Source: PLGF01 sp052139695
GTDB taxonomy: Bacteria > Verrucomicrobiota > Verrucomicrobiia > Limisphaerales > Palsa-1400
Length of the DNA stretch: 64,000 bases
NCBI GenBank assembly: GCA_052139695.1
Contig: JBKQWF010000306.1
Coordinates: 1-64,000 of the forward strand
Reading direction: 5' to 3'
In this document: in pieces, positions 19,790 to 28,976 of the stretch
How the letters are laid out: each line of letters opens with the position of its first letter
Numbering within the stretch: position 1 is the stretch's first letter
The notes under the pieces: generated by a model
Databases searched by the model: none
Seen by the model: the letters and a program-made list of their open reading frames with translations, nothing else
Told to the model about the DNA's origin: nothing
Position numbers and translations under genes: made by a program

Positions 19790-19814
19790 GCCAGCGCGCC
19801 CGCATCATTTGATT

Positions 19815-19839
19815 GCCGGCCGCCCCTGTGGCGGCCGGC
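19815..19839 (+). terminator. Strong hairpin between dnaK and groES
   Basis: A perfect 10-bp stem GCCGGCCGCC/GGCGGCCGGC with loop CCTGT. No run of four or more T follows, so it may be an RNA-processing or attenuating hairpin rather than a full intrinsic terminator. Confidence 0.5.
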
Positions 19840-19917
19840 GCAAAGTTTCCCGCCCGTGAGTGCGGCGGGATTTTGATTCGAAGAGAACAAAAACAAAAGA
19901 AAAGGAAAAACACAGTT

Positions 19918-20211
19918 ATGGCCATTAACGTCAAACCTCTCGGCGACAAGATTCTTGTCGAACCCGCCGAAGAACGCGAAGTGAAAAAAGGCGGCATCAT
20001 TATTCCGGATTCCGCCAAAGAGAAACCCACCGAAGGCATCGTCATCGCCCTCGGCACCGGCAAAACCGACGACAACGGCAAGAAAGTGCCGTTTGAAGTC
20101 AAAAAAGGTGACCGTGTGCTGGTCAGCAAATATGGCGGCACGGAAATCAAGCTCAATGACAAGGACTATAAGATCCTGAGTTCGGATGACATCCTGGCGA
20201 TCATTGAATAA
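19918..20211 (+). CDS. groES: Co-chaperonin GroES (Hsp10)
   Basis: Forms the heptameric lid of the GroEL chamber. ATG 19918 gives MAINVKPLGDKILVEP, the canonical start; an open frame upstream adds only Arg/Lys-rich residues. The mobile loop region (EEREVKKGGIIIPDSAKEKPTEG) and the roof/base strands (KKGDRVLVSKYGGTEIKL) are intact over 97 residues. It lies 60 bases before groEL. Confidence 0.97.
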   Translation: MAINVKPLGDKILVEPAEEREVKKGGIIIPDSAKEKPTEGIVIALGTGKTDDNGKKVPFEVKKGDRVLVSKYGGTEIKLNDKDYKILSSDDILAIIE

Positions 20212-20271
20212 CCCCCCGCAAGTTTATCCACTTTTTAACATTACATCTCAACTAGCGAAAGAATCACTATT

Positions 20272-21912
20272 ATGGCAGCAAAACAACTTATCTTCGAGGA
20301 AGCCGCTCGGCAGGCGCTCTTAAAAGGCGTCAACAAATTGGCTCGCGCCGTCATTGCCACGCTCGGCCCCAAAGGCCGGAACGTCGTGCTGGACAAAAAG
20401 TTCGGCTCACCCACCGTCACCAAAGACGGTGTGACTGTGGCCAAGGAAATCGAACTGGAAGACCCGTATGAAAATATGGGCGCGCAAATGGTTCGCGAAG
20501 TCGCGAGCAAGACGAGCGACGCGGCCGGCGACGGCACCACCACCGCCACCGTTCTGGCGGAGGCGGTTTATTCGCAGGGCCTGAAGTTCGTCACCGCGGG
20601 CGCCAATCCCATCTCCATCCAGCGCGGCATTACCAAGGCGGTTGAAGCCGCTGTCACGCACCTCGACAAGATCACCAAGAAGGTCAAGGACAAGGAAGAA
20701 ATCAAGCAAGTCGCCACCGTCTCCGCCAACTGGGACACCACCATTGGCGAAATCATCGCCGACGCGATGGATAAGGTCGGCAAAGACGGGACCATCACGG
20801 TCGAAGAAGCCAAATCCATCGAGACCACCCTGGACGTCGTGGAAGGCATGCAGTTCGACAAAGGCTATCTGTCGCCCTACTTCGTGACCAACGCCGAGAC
20901 GATGGAAGCCAAGCTGGAAGACGCCTATGTCCTGATCTACGAGAAGAAGATCAGCAATCTCAAGGACCTGCTCCCGTTGCTGGAGAAGGTGGCCAAGATC
21001 GGCAAGCCTCTGCTGCTCATTTCCGAGGAAGTCGAAGGCGAAGCTCTCGCCACCCTCGTGGTCAACAAACTCCGCGGCACGATCAACGTCTGCGCCGTCA
21101 AAGCCCCTGGCTTCGGCGACCGCCGCAAAGCCATGTGCGAAGACATCGCCGTGCTCACGGGCGGCAAGTTCATCAGCGAAGATCTCGGGGTCAAACTCGA
21201 GAACGTCCAATTGGACGACTTGGGCCGCGCCAAGAGCGTTGTGGTTGACAAAGAAAACACCACCATCGTCGAAGGCGGCGGCAAGTCCTCCGAGATCCAG
21301 GGCCGAGTCAATCAGATTCGCCGCCAGATCGAGGAAACCACTTCCGACTACGACCGCGAAAAATTGCAGGAACGCCTGGCGAAACTCGCCGGTGGCGTGG
21401 CCGTCATTAACGTCGGCGCCGCGACCGAGACCGAGATGAAGGAAAAGAAAGCCCGCGTTGAAGACGCCCTTCATGCGACCCGCGCCGCGGTGGAAGAAGG
21501 CATTGTTCCTGGCGGCGGCGTGGCGCTCATCCGCTGTCTCTCCGCGCTGGAAGGCTTGAAGCTGGCCGGCGACGAGCAGATCGGCGTGGACATTGTCAAA
21601 CGCTCTGTCGAGGAACCGCTCCGCGCGCTGGCGACCAACGCCGGCGTGGAGGGCTCCATTGTCGTGCAGGAAGTCAAGCGCCGCAAAGGCAACGAAGGCT
21701 ACAACGTCGCTACCGGCGAATACGAAGACCTCGTCAAAGCCGGCGTGGTTGACCCGAAGAAAGTCACCCGCACGGCGCTGCAAAACGCGGCCTCGATTGC
21801 CGGCTTGCTCCTCACCACCGAGTGCTTGATCACTGAACTTCCGGAGAAGGACAAACCTGCTCCGGCCGGCGGGGGTCATGGCGGCGGCGGCATGGGCGGC
21901 ATGGACTACTAA
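20272..21912 (+). CDS. groL: Chaperonin GroEL (Hsp60)
   Basis: Tetradecameric folding chamber. Nucleotide-site blocks TLGPKGRNVVLDKKFGSP and GDGTTTATVLA are present, and GGGVALIR lies late in the equatorial domain. The apical domain has MQFDKGYLSPYF and the GKPLLLISEEVEGEALATLV stretch. The protein ends in the GGM-type tail (GGHGGGGMGGMDY). Length 546 is standard. It is followed directly by an intrinsic terminator, which closes the chaperone cluster. Confidence 0.98.
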   Translation: MAAKQLIFEEAARQALLKGVNKLARAVIATLGPKGRNVVLDKKFGSPTVTKDGVTVAKEIELEDPYENMGAQMVREVASKTSDAAGDGTTTATVLAEAVYSQGLKFVTAGANPISIQRGITKAVEAAVTHLDKITKKVKDKEEIKQVATVSANWDTTIGEIIADAMDKVGKDGTITVEEAKSIETTLDVVEGMQFDKGYLSPYFVTNAETMEAKLEDAYVLIYEKKISNLKDLLPLLEKVAKIGKPLLLISEEVEGEALATLVVNKLRGTINVCAVKAPGFGDRRKAMCEDIAVLTGGKFISEDLGVKLENVQLDDLGRAKSVVVDKENTTIVEGGGKSSEIQGRVNQIRRQIEETTSDYDREKLQERLAKLAGGVAVINVGAATETEMKEKKARVEDALHATRAAVEEGIVPGGGVALIRCLSALEGLKLAGDEQIGVDIVKRSVEEPLRALATNAGVEGSIVVQEVKRRKGNEGYNVATGEYEDLVKAGVVDPKKVTRTALQNAASIAGLLLTTECLITELPEKDKPAPAGGGHGGGGMGGMDY

Positions 21913-21951
21913 GCGGTAGTTTTACCAGGGAGTTTTTCTGGGGGAACCGAG

Positions 21952-21983
21952 CGAGGTCGGCCTTAAGGCCGGCCTCGTTTTTT
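21952..21983 (+). terminator. Intrinsic terminator after groEL
   Basis: An 11-bp stem CGAGGTCGGCC/GGCCGGCCTCG (one G-T pair), loop TTAA, then six T residues. This is the clearest rho-independent terminator in the window. Confidence 0.9.
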
Positions 21984-22012
21984 AGTTATCAGGGCTGCAT
22001 CCCTGCAAAGGG

Positions 22013-23212
22013 CTACAAATGAGCGGCCGCCCCGGACGGTTCCTCCCACGCGGGGGACATCTCGCGCAGTTTGGCAATGATTTGCGGCAACGTTTCCAGC
22101 ACGTAGTCGATCTCTTCGTCGTTGTTGTCCTTGCCCAGCGAAAAAATGACGGCGGCCTGCGCCAGGCTCGCTTCAAGCCCAATGGCTTTCAAGACGTGTG
22201 ATGCCCCAAGAACCTTGCTGAGGCAGGCGGAACCGCTCGCCAGCGCGATCCCGCGCATATCGGCCAGCAGCATTTGCCCTTCGCCTTCCGTGCCCTCCGC
22301 CGAAATATTCAAGTTGACAGGGCTGCGTGCCGGACCAGGCTCGGGCCCGTTGAGGCGCAGGCGCGTGATCTTCGTACGCAGTCCCTCCCAGAGCCGTTTT
22401 TGCAGATGGGCGGCATGTGCGGCGCGCTCCGCCAACTCCCGTTGCGCCATCTCCGCCGCCACTCCCGCCCCCACGATCCCCGCCACGTTTTCCACCCCCG
22501 CGCGCCAGCCGCCTTCCTGGTCTCCGCCGTGGAGCAAGCTGGTCAACCGCGCCCGGCGATGGCGATAGAGCACGCCAACGCCTTTTGGGCCGTAAAAGCG
22601 ATGCGGCGAAAAGGACAACAAATCCGCCCCCAGCTCTTGCACATCGAGAGCCAGCCATCCGGCGCTCGCTTCCGCATCGACATAGAGCGGCACGCCTTTT
22701 TCATGAGCCGCGTCGCTGATGGCGCGAATCGGCTCAATCGTCCCGATGTCATGGTTGACATGGTGAACAGCGACCAAAATCGTCTTGTCAGTAATGGCTT
22801 TCCGAACTTGTTCCGGATCGACACGCCCCACCGGGTCCACCGGCAAACGCGTGCAGACAAATCCCTGCGTTTCCAAAAACGCGGCCGAATTCAACACCGC
22901 CGGATGCTCCATCCCGCTCAAGACCAGGTGGTTTCCCCGGCGTTGATTGGCCCATGCTGTCCCCTTGACAGCCAGGTTGGCCGCTTCCGTCCCGTCGCTC
23001 GTAAAAATAAGATCTTCCGCGGACGCGGCATGGATGAAGGCGGCTGTCTGGGCGCGAGCAGCGTCCATCGCGTCGCGCGCGCGCAAACCGCGCTGATGCA
23101 GCGAGGAGGCATTGCCAAAATGCCCAGCCAGGAATGGTTTCATGGCTTCGAGCACTTCCGGCAAGGCCGGAGTAGCGGATTGGTGGTCGAGATAGACTTG
23201 CCGCATGGCCAT
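22013..23212 (-). CDS. NifS/IscS-like aminotransferase class V protein lacking the PLP lysine
   Basis: The fold and motifs match cysteine desulfurases: start MRQVYLDHQSATPALPEVLEAM, GMEHPAVLNS (His over the PLP ring), HHVNHDIGTIEPI, HGGDQEGGWRAGVEN, and a Cys in ASGSACLSKVLG that corresponds to the persulfide-forming Cys. At the Schiff-base position, where IscS has SxHK, this protein reads SFSPHRFYGPKG, i.e. Arg (codon CGC). The ring-contacting DAxQ motif also differs (DAEASAG). Without that Lys the normal desulfurase reaction is not expected, so it may bind PLP weakly, serve as a scaffold, or use another residue. It is co-directional with and 66 bases downstream of an IscR-like regulator. 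I therefore do not assign iscS. Confidence 0.75.
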   Translation of the reverse strand: MAMRQVYLDHQSATPALPEVLEAMKPFLAGHFGNASSLHQRGLRARDAMDAARAQTAAFIHAASAEDLIFTSDGTEAANLAVKGTAWANQRRGNHLVLSGMEHPAVLNSAAFLETQGFVCTRLPVDPVGRVDPEQVRKAITDKTILVAVHHVNHDIGTIEPIRAISDAAHEKGVPLYVDAEASAGWLALDVQELGADLLSFSPHRFYGPKGVGVLYRHRRARLTSLLHGGDQEGGWRAGVENVAGIVGAGVAAEMAQRELAERAAHAAHLQKRLWEGLRTKITRLRLNGPEPGPARSPVNLNISAEGTEGEGQMLLADMRGIALASGSACLSKVLGASHVLKAIGLEASLAQAAVIFSLGKDNNDEEIDYVLETLPQIIAKLREMSPAWEEPSGAAAHL

Positions 23213-23220
23213 TATTCGGA

Positions 23221-23275
23221 GGCAGGGCCGACTCGCCGAGGCGAGCGCGGACGGCTCGGCGAGCCGTTCCCTGCC
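23221..23275. repeat. Three-stem (cloverleaf-like) palindromic repeat
   Basis: Outer arms GGCAGGG (23221-23227) and CCCTGCC (23269-23275) enclose two inner hairpins, CTCGC/GCGAG (23232-23245) and ACGGCTC/GAGCCGT (23251-23267). The sequence recurs, inverted, at the left edge of the window (1-40), and the outer arms recur at 50808-50825. It sits between the regulator and the NifS-like gene. Confidence 0.65.
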
Positions 23276-23278
23276 GTT

Positions 23279-23725
23279 CTAGTTGGAGGACACGTGTAAC
23301 GCGGCGGTCGCGGTGCGTTCCTCCTGCTGCTGGATCAGGTCGCGCAAGCTCGTTCGCGTCAAGACATCTTTAACGCCGTCCTGCGCGCGTTCGAAGAGGC
23401 TGCATAGAGCGCAGCCGCCAATGTGTTCGCACTCCGGCTTGTCCTGTTTGCAACGCTGAAAAACGATGCGCCCTTCCACCGCCTCGACGATTTCCAAAAC
23501 CGAAATTTCCGCGGGACTCTTGGCGAGGGCAAATCCCCCGCCCGCTCCGCGCACGGAGCGCACCAGCCCGGCCCTGGCCAGATTTTGGAAGATCTTTGCC
23601 AGGAAACTCTTGGGAATCCCCTCCTGGCGGCTCATCTCGTCGATCATGGCCCGCTGACCCGGATGGCACCGGGCCAAGTGCATGAGCCCCAGCACTCCGT
23701 ATTCTCCTGCGCGGGTAATTTGCAT
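23279..23725 (-). CDS. Rrf2 family transcriptional regulator, IscR-like
   Basis: A 148-residue winged-helix repressor. The N-terminal HTH reads MQITRAGEYGVLGLMHLA, with the recognition region GIPKSFLAKIFQNLARAGLVRSVRGAGGGFALAKSP as in the family. A cluster of cysteines (RCKQDKPECEHIGGCALC) fits the [2Fe-2S] ligand loop of IscR-type sensors. It lies directly upstream of the NifS-like gene and is probably cotranscribed, reproducing the iscR-iscS gene order. The divergent proB gene begins 133 bases away, so this region may be self-regulated. Confidence 0.85.
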   Translation of the reverse strand: MQITRAGEYGVLGLMHLARCHPGQRAMIDEMSRQEGIPKSFLAKIFQNLARAGLVRSVRGAGGGFALAKSPAEISVLEIVEAVEGRIVFQRCKQDKPECEHIGGCALCSLFERAQDGVKDVLTRTSLRDLIQQQEERTATAALHVSSN

Positions 23726-23858
23726 TTAAAAAGCCCTCAATTCGGACAATCTTTGTCCGATTAACATAGGGGCCACTGGCCGAGCCGTCAATATGGAATC
23801 GCCCACCCTTCTGCCTTGTCCATTCCGCCGCTTCGCTCCATCCTCTCAGCCTAACGCA

Positions 23859-24932
23859 ATGCCTCGCGCTTTGCTTAAAAATGCCACTCGTATTGTGGTC
23901 AAACTCGGCACTGGCGTCCTTACCGACAGCCGGAAGCAGCCGGATTTGGCCCAGTTGACGCAATTGGTGGCGCAGATTGCCGCCATTCGCCTCCAGGGCA
24001 AAGAGGTGGTCATGGTCTCTTCCGGCGCGGTGGGCGCGGGCATGGGGGCGCTGGGTTTTGCCAAACGCCCGACGGAACTTTCGGCTTTGCAGGCCTGCGC
24101 CGCGGTCGGCCAGCCGCGCTTGATGGCGATGTATGAAGAGCTGTTCTCCAAGGCGGGCTGCTCGGTGGCGCAAGTCTTATTGACTCATCACGATCTTGAA
24201 CATCATGAGCGCCACCTCAACGCCCGCAATACCTTGGTCACCCTTCTGCGGCACGGCGTCATTCCCATCATCAACGAAAATGACGCCATTTCCTCCACGG
24301 AACTGAAATTCGGCGACAATGACAAATTATCCGCCCTGGTGGCCTGCCTCCTGCCTGCTGACGCCCTGGTCATCCTGACCACCGTCGATGGCTTGATTGA
24401 AAACTTCGGACAGGCCAATCCCCGCACCGTCGGCATAGTAAAAAACCTCGACCTGACCGTGGAAAAAATGGCCAAAGGAACCGAGAGCGAGACGGCGGTG
24501 GGCGGAATGTCGTCCAAACTGCAAGCCGCCCGCATCGTCATTCGCTCCGGGATTCCATTGGTCATCGCTTCCGGCAAAAAAAAGGATGCCCTGGCCAAAG
24601 TCCTGGGAGGCGCCGACGTGGGCACCCTCTTTGTCGCTCAATCCGCCAAGCTCAAGGGGCGCAAGCGCTGGATTGCCTTTTTCCATCACGCCAAAGGCGC
24701 CCTCTTTGTCGATGAAGGCGCGAAAAAAGCCTTGCGCGAAAACGGCAAGAGCCTCCTGCCGCCCGGCGTCGCCTGCTGCCAGGGTGATTTTGCCGCCGGC
24801 GACGTTGTCCGCATCTGCGATCTCAACGGCACCGAGTTTGCCCGCGGCATCTGCGATTTCGATTCCGCCCTGGTCAAGGCCCGCCAAGCCAGGGAAGTCC
24901 TGGTGCATCGCGACAATCTCGTCATTTTATAA
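23859..24932 (+). CDS. proB: Glutamate 5-kinase
   Basis: Phosphorylates glutamate with ATP in the first step of proline synthesis. ATG 23859 gives MPRALLKNATRIVVKLGTGVL, matching the family start; an earlier in-frame ATG (23793) adds unrelated residues. The amino-acid kinase domain has VMVSSGAVGAGM, PIINENDAIS, FGDNDKLSALVA and GGMSSKLQAAR. A C-terminal PUA domain (KGRKRWIAFFHHAKGALFVDEGA onward) is present. Its stop overlaps the mazG start by one base (TAATG). proA is not in the window. Confidence 0.95.
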   Translation: MPRALLKNATRIVVKLGTGVLTDSRKQPDLAQLTQLVAQIAAIRLQGKEVVMVSSGAVGAGMGALGFAKRPTELSALQACAAVGQPRLMAMYEELFSKAGCSVAQVLLTHHDLEHHERHLNARNTLVTLLRHGVIPIINENDAISSTELKFGDNDKLSALVACLLPADALVILTTVDGLIENFGQANPRTVGIVKNLDLTVEKMAKGTESETAVGGMSSKLQAARIVIRSGIPLVIASGKKKDALAKVLGGADVGTLFVAQSAKLKGRKRWIAFFHHAKGALFVDEGAKKALRENGKSLLPPGVACCQGDFAAGDVVRICDLNGTEFARGICDFDSALVKARQAREVLVHRDNLVIL

Positions 24933-25582
24933 TGAAAAAGAAATCTGCCATGACCGAATTGCTGGAGGTGATGGCGAAATTGCGTTCGCCGGAAGGCTGC
25001 CCCTGGGACCGCGAGCAGAACCACCAAACCCTTCGCTATCACGCCGTCGAAGAGGTTTACGAATTGATGGACGCCATCGAGGCCGGCGACGACCAGGAAA
25101 TGGCCGAGGAATTGGGCGATTTGCTCTTGCAGGTGGTCTTTCACTGCCAATTGGCCCGCGAACGCGGCGCCTTCGATTTTGAAGACGTGGCCCGCCACAT
25201 CGTGGAAAAACTTCTCCGCCGGCATCCCCACGTCTTCGGCGACGTCAAAGTCAAGAATGTCGATGAGGTCTGGGCCAACTGGGAGAAGATCAAGGCGGCG
25301 GAAAAGCACGGCACCCGGCACGAGCGGCCCTCGGCCTTTGACGGCATTCCCCAACATTTGCCCGCCCTCCTGCGGGCCGAGAAACTCCTGAAAAAAGCGC
25401 GCAAAGCGGGCCTCGCCCATCCCGTGGCCCACTCCCCGCTGACCAAAAGCGCGCTCGCCGGGCAACTCTTCGCCCTGGCCCGCACCGCCCAATCCCACGG
25501 CTGGTCCGCCGAAGACCTGCTCCGCCGCCAAGTCGCCAAAGAAGAGCGCCAACTGCGGAAAAGGGAACGGGTGAAGAGGTAG
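24932..25582 (+). CDS. mazG: Nucleoside triphosphate pyrophosphohydrolase MazG
   Basis: Hydrolyses (d)NTPs to NMP and pyrophosphate, a house-cleaning or stress-response role. The conserved start LRSPEGCPWDREQNHQTLRYH and the metal-binding EEVYELMDAIEAGD...EELGDLLLQVVFH pattern (EExxE then ExxD) are complete, followed by RRHPHVFGD. 216 residues is somewhat shorter than E. coli MazG, which has two such domains. It is translationally coupled to proB. Confidence 0.93.
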   Translation: MKKKSAMTELLEVMAKLRSPEGCPWDREQNHQTLRYHAVEEVYELMDAIEAGDDQEMAEELGDLLLQVVFHCQLARERGAFDFEDVARHIVEKLLRRHPHVFGDVKVKNVDEVWANWEKIKAAEKHGTRHERPSAFDGIPQHLPALLRAEKLLKKARKAGLAHPVAHSPLTKSALAGQLFALARTAQSHGWSAEDLLRRQVAKEERQLRKRERVKR

Positions 25583-25617
25583 GGGAACCAGCAAAGCTGA
25601 CTTGCCCCTCCTGCGCA

Positions 25618-28496
25618 ATGTCTGATACCGTCTGCCCTGAGATGCCAGCGAATTTCGAGGTCGCTTTTGCACGGGTTAAACAGTTGGCTGCGGAGTTCAA
25701 AGCCAACGAGAAATTCTATTTTTCGCCTCAATATCAGGAAGCCGAGGCCCGGCGAGATTTCATTGACAAGTTCTTGATCGCTTTGGGTTGGGACGTGAAC
25801 CACGACACACAGAAAAACCCTTACGAGCAAGAAGTAAAAGTCGAGCGCAAAGAACAGGGGGCATCGCAACGCCGCGCGGATTATGCTTTTTACCTCGCGC
25901 CCAATTTCAAAGACGTAAAATTCTATATCGAAGCCCAGAAGCCGTTTGCTGACCTTGCCACGACGGACAATTATTTTCAGACCATCCGTTACGGTTGGAA
26001 CAGCCAGACGCCCGTCGCCGTGCTGTTCGATTTTGAGCGATTCGAGATTGTGGACTGCCGCTTCAAGCCGGACTTGGAAACTGCACTGCGGCGCAACCTC
26101 AAACAATTCCACTACAGTGAATACGGCGACGAAAGAAAATTCGCCGAGATCTACTGGCTCTTTTCCCGGGAAGCCGTTGCCAGCGGTTCCCTCGAAAAAT
26201 ACGCGGAGACATTGCCCAAGAAGCACGGCGCGACGCCGGGCGGGCTTTGGACAGGCGGCTACCAATCCATTGACGATGCATTTTTGGAAGAATTAGACGG
26301 ACATCGCGACGCGCTCGCGCACACCTTTAAGAATCGGAATCCCAAACTAGACAGCGAAACGCTCACCGAAGTCACTCAACGCACCCTGGACCGGCTCGTT
26401 TTCATGCGCTTTTTGGAAGATAAGCTGATCGAACCAGAATACCTCGTTGCCAATTTTGGCCAGCGGGGCAGCGCTTGGGCTGAGTTCGTTGCGGCCTCCC
26501 GGAGGCTCAACGGCATTTACAATGGGATCGTATTCAAGAATAACGATATTCTTGACTCTAAAGATTTCAAGGTCGATGACGATCAGTTCGGCCGTGTTTG
26601 TGAAGCCCTTTGCCATATCAATTCGCCTTACGATTTCAATGTTATCCCGCTTCACATTCTTGGCAGCATTTACGAACGGTTTCTTGGCAAGGTAATCGTG
26701 GCGACGGACAAACGCGCCCGCGTCGAGGAAAAACCCGAAGTCCGCAAGGCGGGCGGCGTATATTACACGCCTGAATATATCGTCCGTTATATCGTTGAGA
26801 ACACCGTCGGCAAACTGATCGAAGGCAAGACGCCCTCTCAGATTGCCAAAATGAAGTTTGCCGACATCGCGTGCGGCAGCGGTTCGTTTTTGCTGGGCGT
26901 TTACGACTTGCTCATCCGTTACCATACAAAATTCTACAATGACAATCCCCGGGCGGCCAGAGGTGGCGAGACCGCGAAGAGAGACGACGGATTGCACTTA
27001 TCATTGCAGAAAAAGAGGGAAATCCTGGTGAATAATCTTTACGGCGTGGACATAGATAACCAGGCCGTGGAAGTCGCGCAGCTTTCGTTGTACTTGAAAT
27101 TGCTGCAAGACGAAACGCCGGCGTCCGCCCGCGGCTACCAGATGGAATTCCACGAAACACTTTTGCCGTCGTTGCATAAAAACATCGTGTGCGGCAACTC
27201 GCTGATCGGGATGGACATTTTGAGCGGCCAGCTTTTTGCATCGGATGCTGAGCGTAAGTTAAACCCGATGGATTTTGAACAACGTTTCCCGACAATCATT
27301 CGGCGCGGTGGCTTCGATGCCATTCTTGGCAACCCGCCCTACGGAACCGAAACAAGCCCGATCGCAGTCGATTATCTGCGCAGCCGGTACCATACGCTTG
27401 CAAATTCGTTAGATACATTCATTGCATTTGTTGAACGGGCGGCGTCCTTAATCAAGCCTGACGGTTATCTCGGATACATCATTCCGTCCGGCTGGGTTTC
27501 AACTCCGTCCTCTGAAAAACTCAGAATTCTCTTCGCTGCACAATTTCTTCCGGATTCATTTGTATCTTTACCCTACGATGTTTTTGCAGGTGCTTACGTT
27601 GATACACTCATCGTTACCGCCCGAAAATCGGAGAAAGATCCCGGATGGAGAGAGAAGACCGATTCAAGAGTAAAACTGGTGGTTTTCCCCGTTCGCTTCA
27701 AGATAAGGGGACTCGAAGACTTTGACCGCTTTAAAAAACTGGGCAGCCTCGGTAGCTGGAACAAGACAGGCTTTCTGGTCACCGCGTCGAGCGACGAGGC
27801 CAAACTTGTTTCAAAGCTAAAGAGGCAGAAACGCCAATTTAACGATGTTGTCGAGGTCATGCGGGGCGTTGAGGAGTTTAACCCGCGAGCTGAAACCGGA
27901 ATGAAACGACCGCGGCGCGCATTCAATGGTCAATTGCGCCGCTACACCCTCGCTCTTGGACCCCTTGCCTTTGAGGACTATACCCAAGAGATTGAAGCCG
28001 CAAAACCCTGGCGTTTCTTTTCTGGGTCGCGTTTGCTGTTACGACAGTTGGTAAGCCGTCAATTTCGCCTTCAGGCGGTCTTGCCGATGAGGATTTTTTG
28101 ACGAATCAATCTATTCAGAGCTTGCTGCTTAAACCGGGAAGTGGGCTTTCGTTGCTTGTCGTTTTAGCCATCTTGAACAGCCGCCTTATCTCTTGGTTTT
28201 TTTGCCAAATTAACATGGTCGCGCGCCGCGACGATTTTCCAAAAACAATCATCAAACAAACCAGAGAACTTCCATTGCCTGAAACAATCGATGAGGGCGT
28301 TCAAAGGCGATTAGACAGGCTCGTGGAGCAGGTGCTTTTGTCCAAGAAGCAACTGAGTGCCGCCAAGAGCGACAAAGACAAGGACTTTTACGGGAACAAA
28401 TGCGCCGCGCTGGATCGCCAGATTGACGCGATTGTTTATGAGTTTTACAGCCTTAACGCGCAAGAAATCAGACTCGTGGAAGGGGCTAAAGCTTGA
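25618..28496 (+). pseudogene. Type IIG (Eco57I/TaqI-like) restriction-methyltransferase with a one-base frameshift
   Basis: A restriction-modification protein combining cleavage, methylation and target recognition. Residues about 35-115 look like a PD-(D/E)xK type N-terminal nuclease region (RADYAFYL...FYIEAQKP). The N6-adenine methyltransferase has motif I FADIACGSGSFLLGVYD and motif IV AILGNPPYG. The first frame stops at 28101. The C-terminal part of the target-recognition region (LVVLAILNSRLISWFF, NDFPK-like segment, LDRLVEQVLL, QEIRLVEGAKA) continues in another frame from 28098 to 28496. Adding one G after 28083 joins the two into about 959 codons (RLQAVLADEDFLTNQS). So the gene is either inactivated, phase-variable or mis-sequenced. 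No partner genes flank it. Confidence 0.75.
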
Positions 28497-28549
28497 GCCA
28501 TCGTGAGATCTCTTGAACAGCAAACGAAGTTAACGAAGGGCCAAAACTG

Positions 28550-28572
28550 CCAGTCGGCGGGACGCCGACTGG
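28550..28572. terminator. Perfect hairpin after the Type IIG gene
   Basis: Stem CCAGTCGGCG/CGCCGACTGG (10 bp) with loop GGA, 54 bases after the preceding stop. No U-tract follows on the plus strand; TTTT occurs 4 bases after it on the minus strand. It may be a terminator or a short palindromic repeat. Confidence 0.45.
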
Positions 28573-28758
28573 AAGCGACCGAGACGTTCGCGATCCCCAG
28601 GCCAACCGCATCGTTCTAAATAAGGGTTTCCCTTACGATTTAAACCAGTACTTTCCCCTAGACTTTTCCGAGTCCACTAATTAGTCTGGGGCATTCAATC
28701 TATTCGCGCAGCCGTTGAAATGAACATGTCCAGGTCGGAAAGGTCTATTTCATAAAAC

Positions 28759-28968
28759 ATGCCCACCCCGTTCAAATCACTGGCCGAGATTTGGTCCATG
28801 GTCATCCTTTTAATCCTTTACGCCGGCTGCGTCTTCCTCATGTTTCCCAAGATAAGGGGCGCGCGGAGGCGGAGGAAGTTCGACCGGTTGGACTACGTGT
28901 GGATTCCTCTAGGGGGCTTGACCGTGATGTCCATGGTTGTCTGGTGGTGGCACTGGCACATGCGCTAG
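28759..28968 (+). CDS. Small two-helix membrane protein of unknown function
   Basis: 69 residues with two hydrophobic segments (SMVILLILYAGCVFLMF and WIPLGGLTVMSMVVWWW) separated by a basic loop RGARRRRKFDR, so both ends are probably outside and the loop in the cytoplasm. I do not recognise the family. It ends eight bases before the start of the beta-propeller gene, in the same direction. A competing long frame over the same DNA is just an upstream extension of that gene. Confidence 0.55.
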   Translation: MPTPFKSLAEIWSMVILLILYAGCVFLMFPKIRGARRRRKFDRLDYVWIPLGGLTVMSMVVWWWHWHMR

Positions 28969-28976
28969 GCATCGCG

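Noticed and set aside
20407..21879. 490-residue open frame antisense to groEL
   Set aside because: It mirrors the codon structure of a highly conserved gene, has a low-complexity hydrophobic/Asp-Gly content, and matches no family.
23288..23298. Second parS-like site (GACACGTGTAA)
   Set aside because: It has the CACGTG core but lacks the outer TGTT/AACA arms, so chance is sufficient.
28791..28976. N-terminal extension of the beta-propeller gene back to 28791
   Set aside because: The added residues are basic and unlike a signal or domain, and the frame overlaps a better two-helix membrane protein; internal ATGs give a proper signal peptide.
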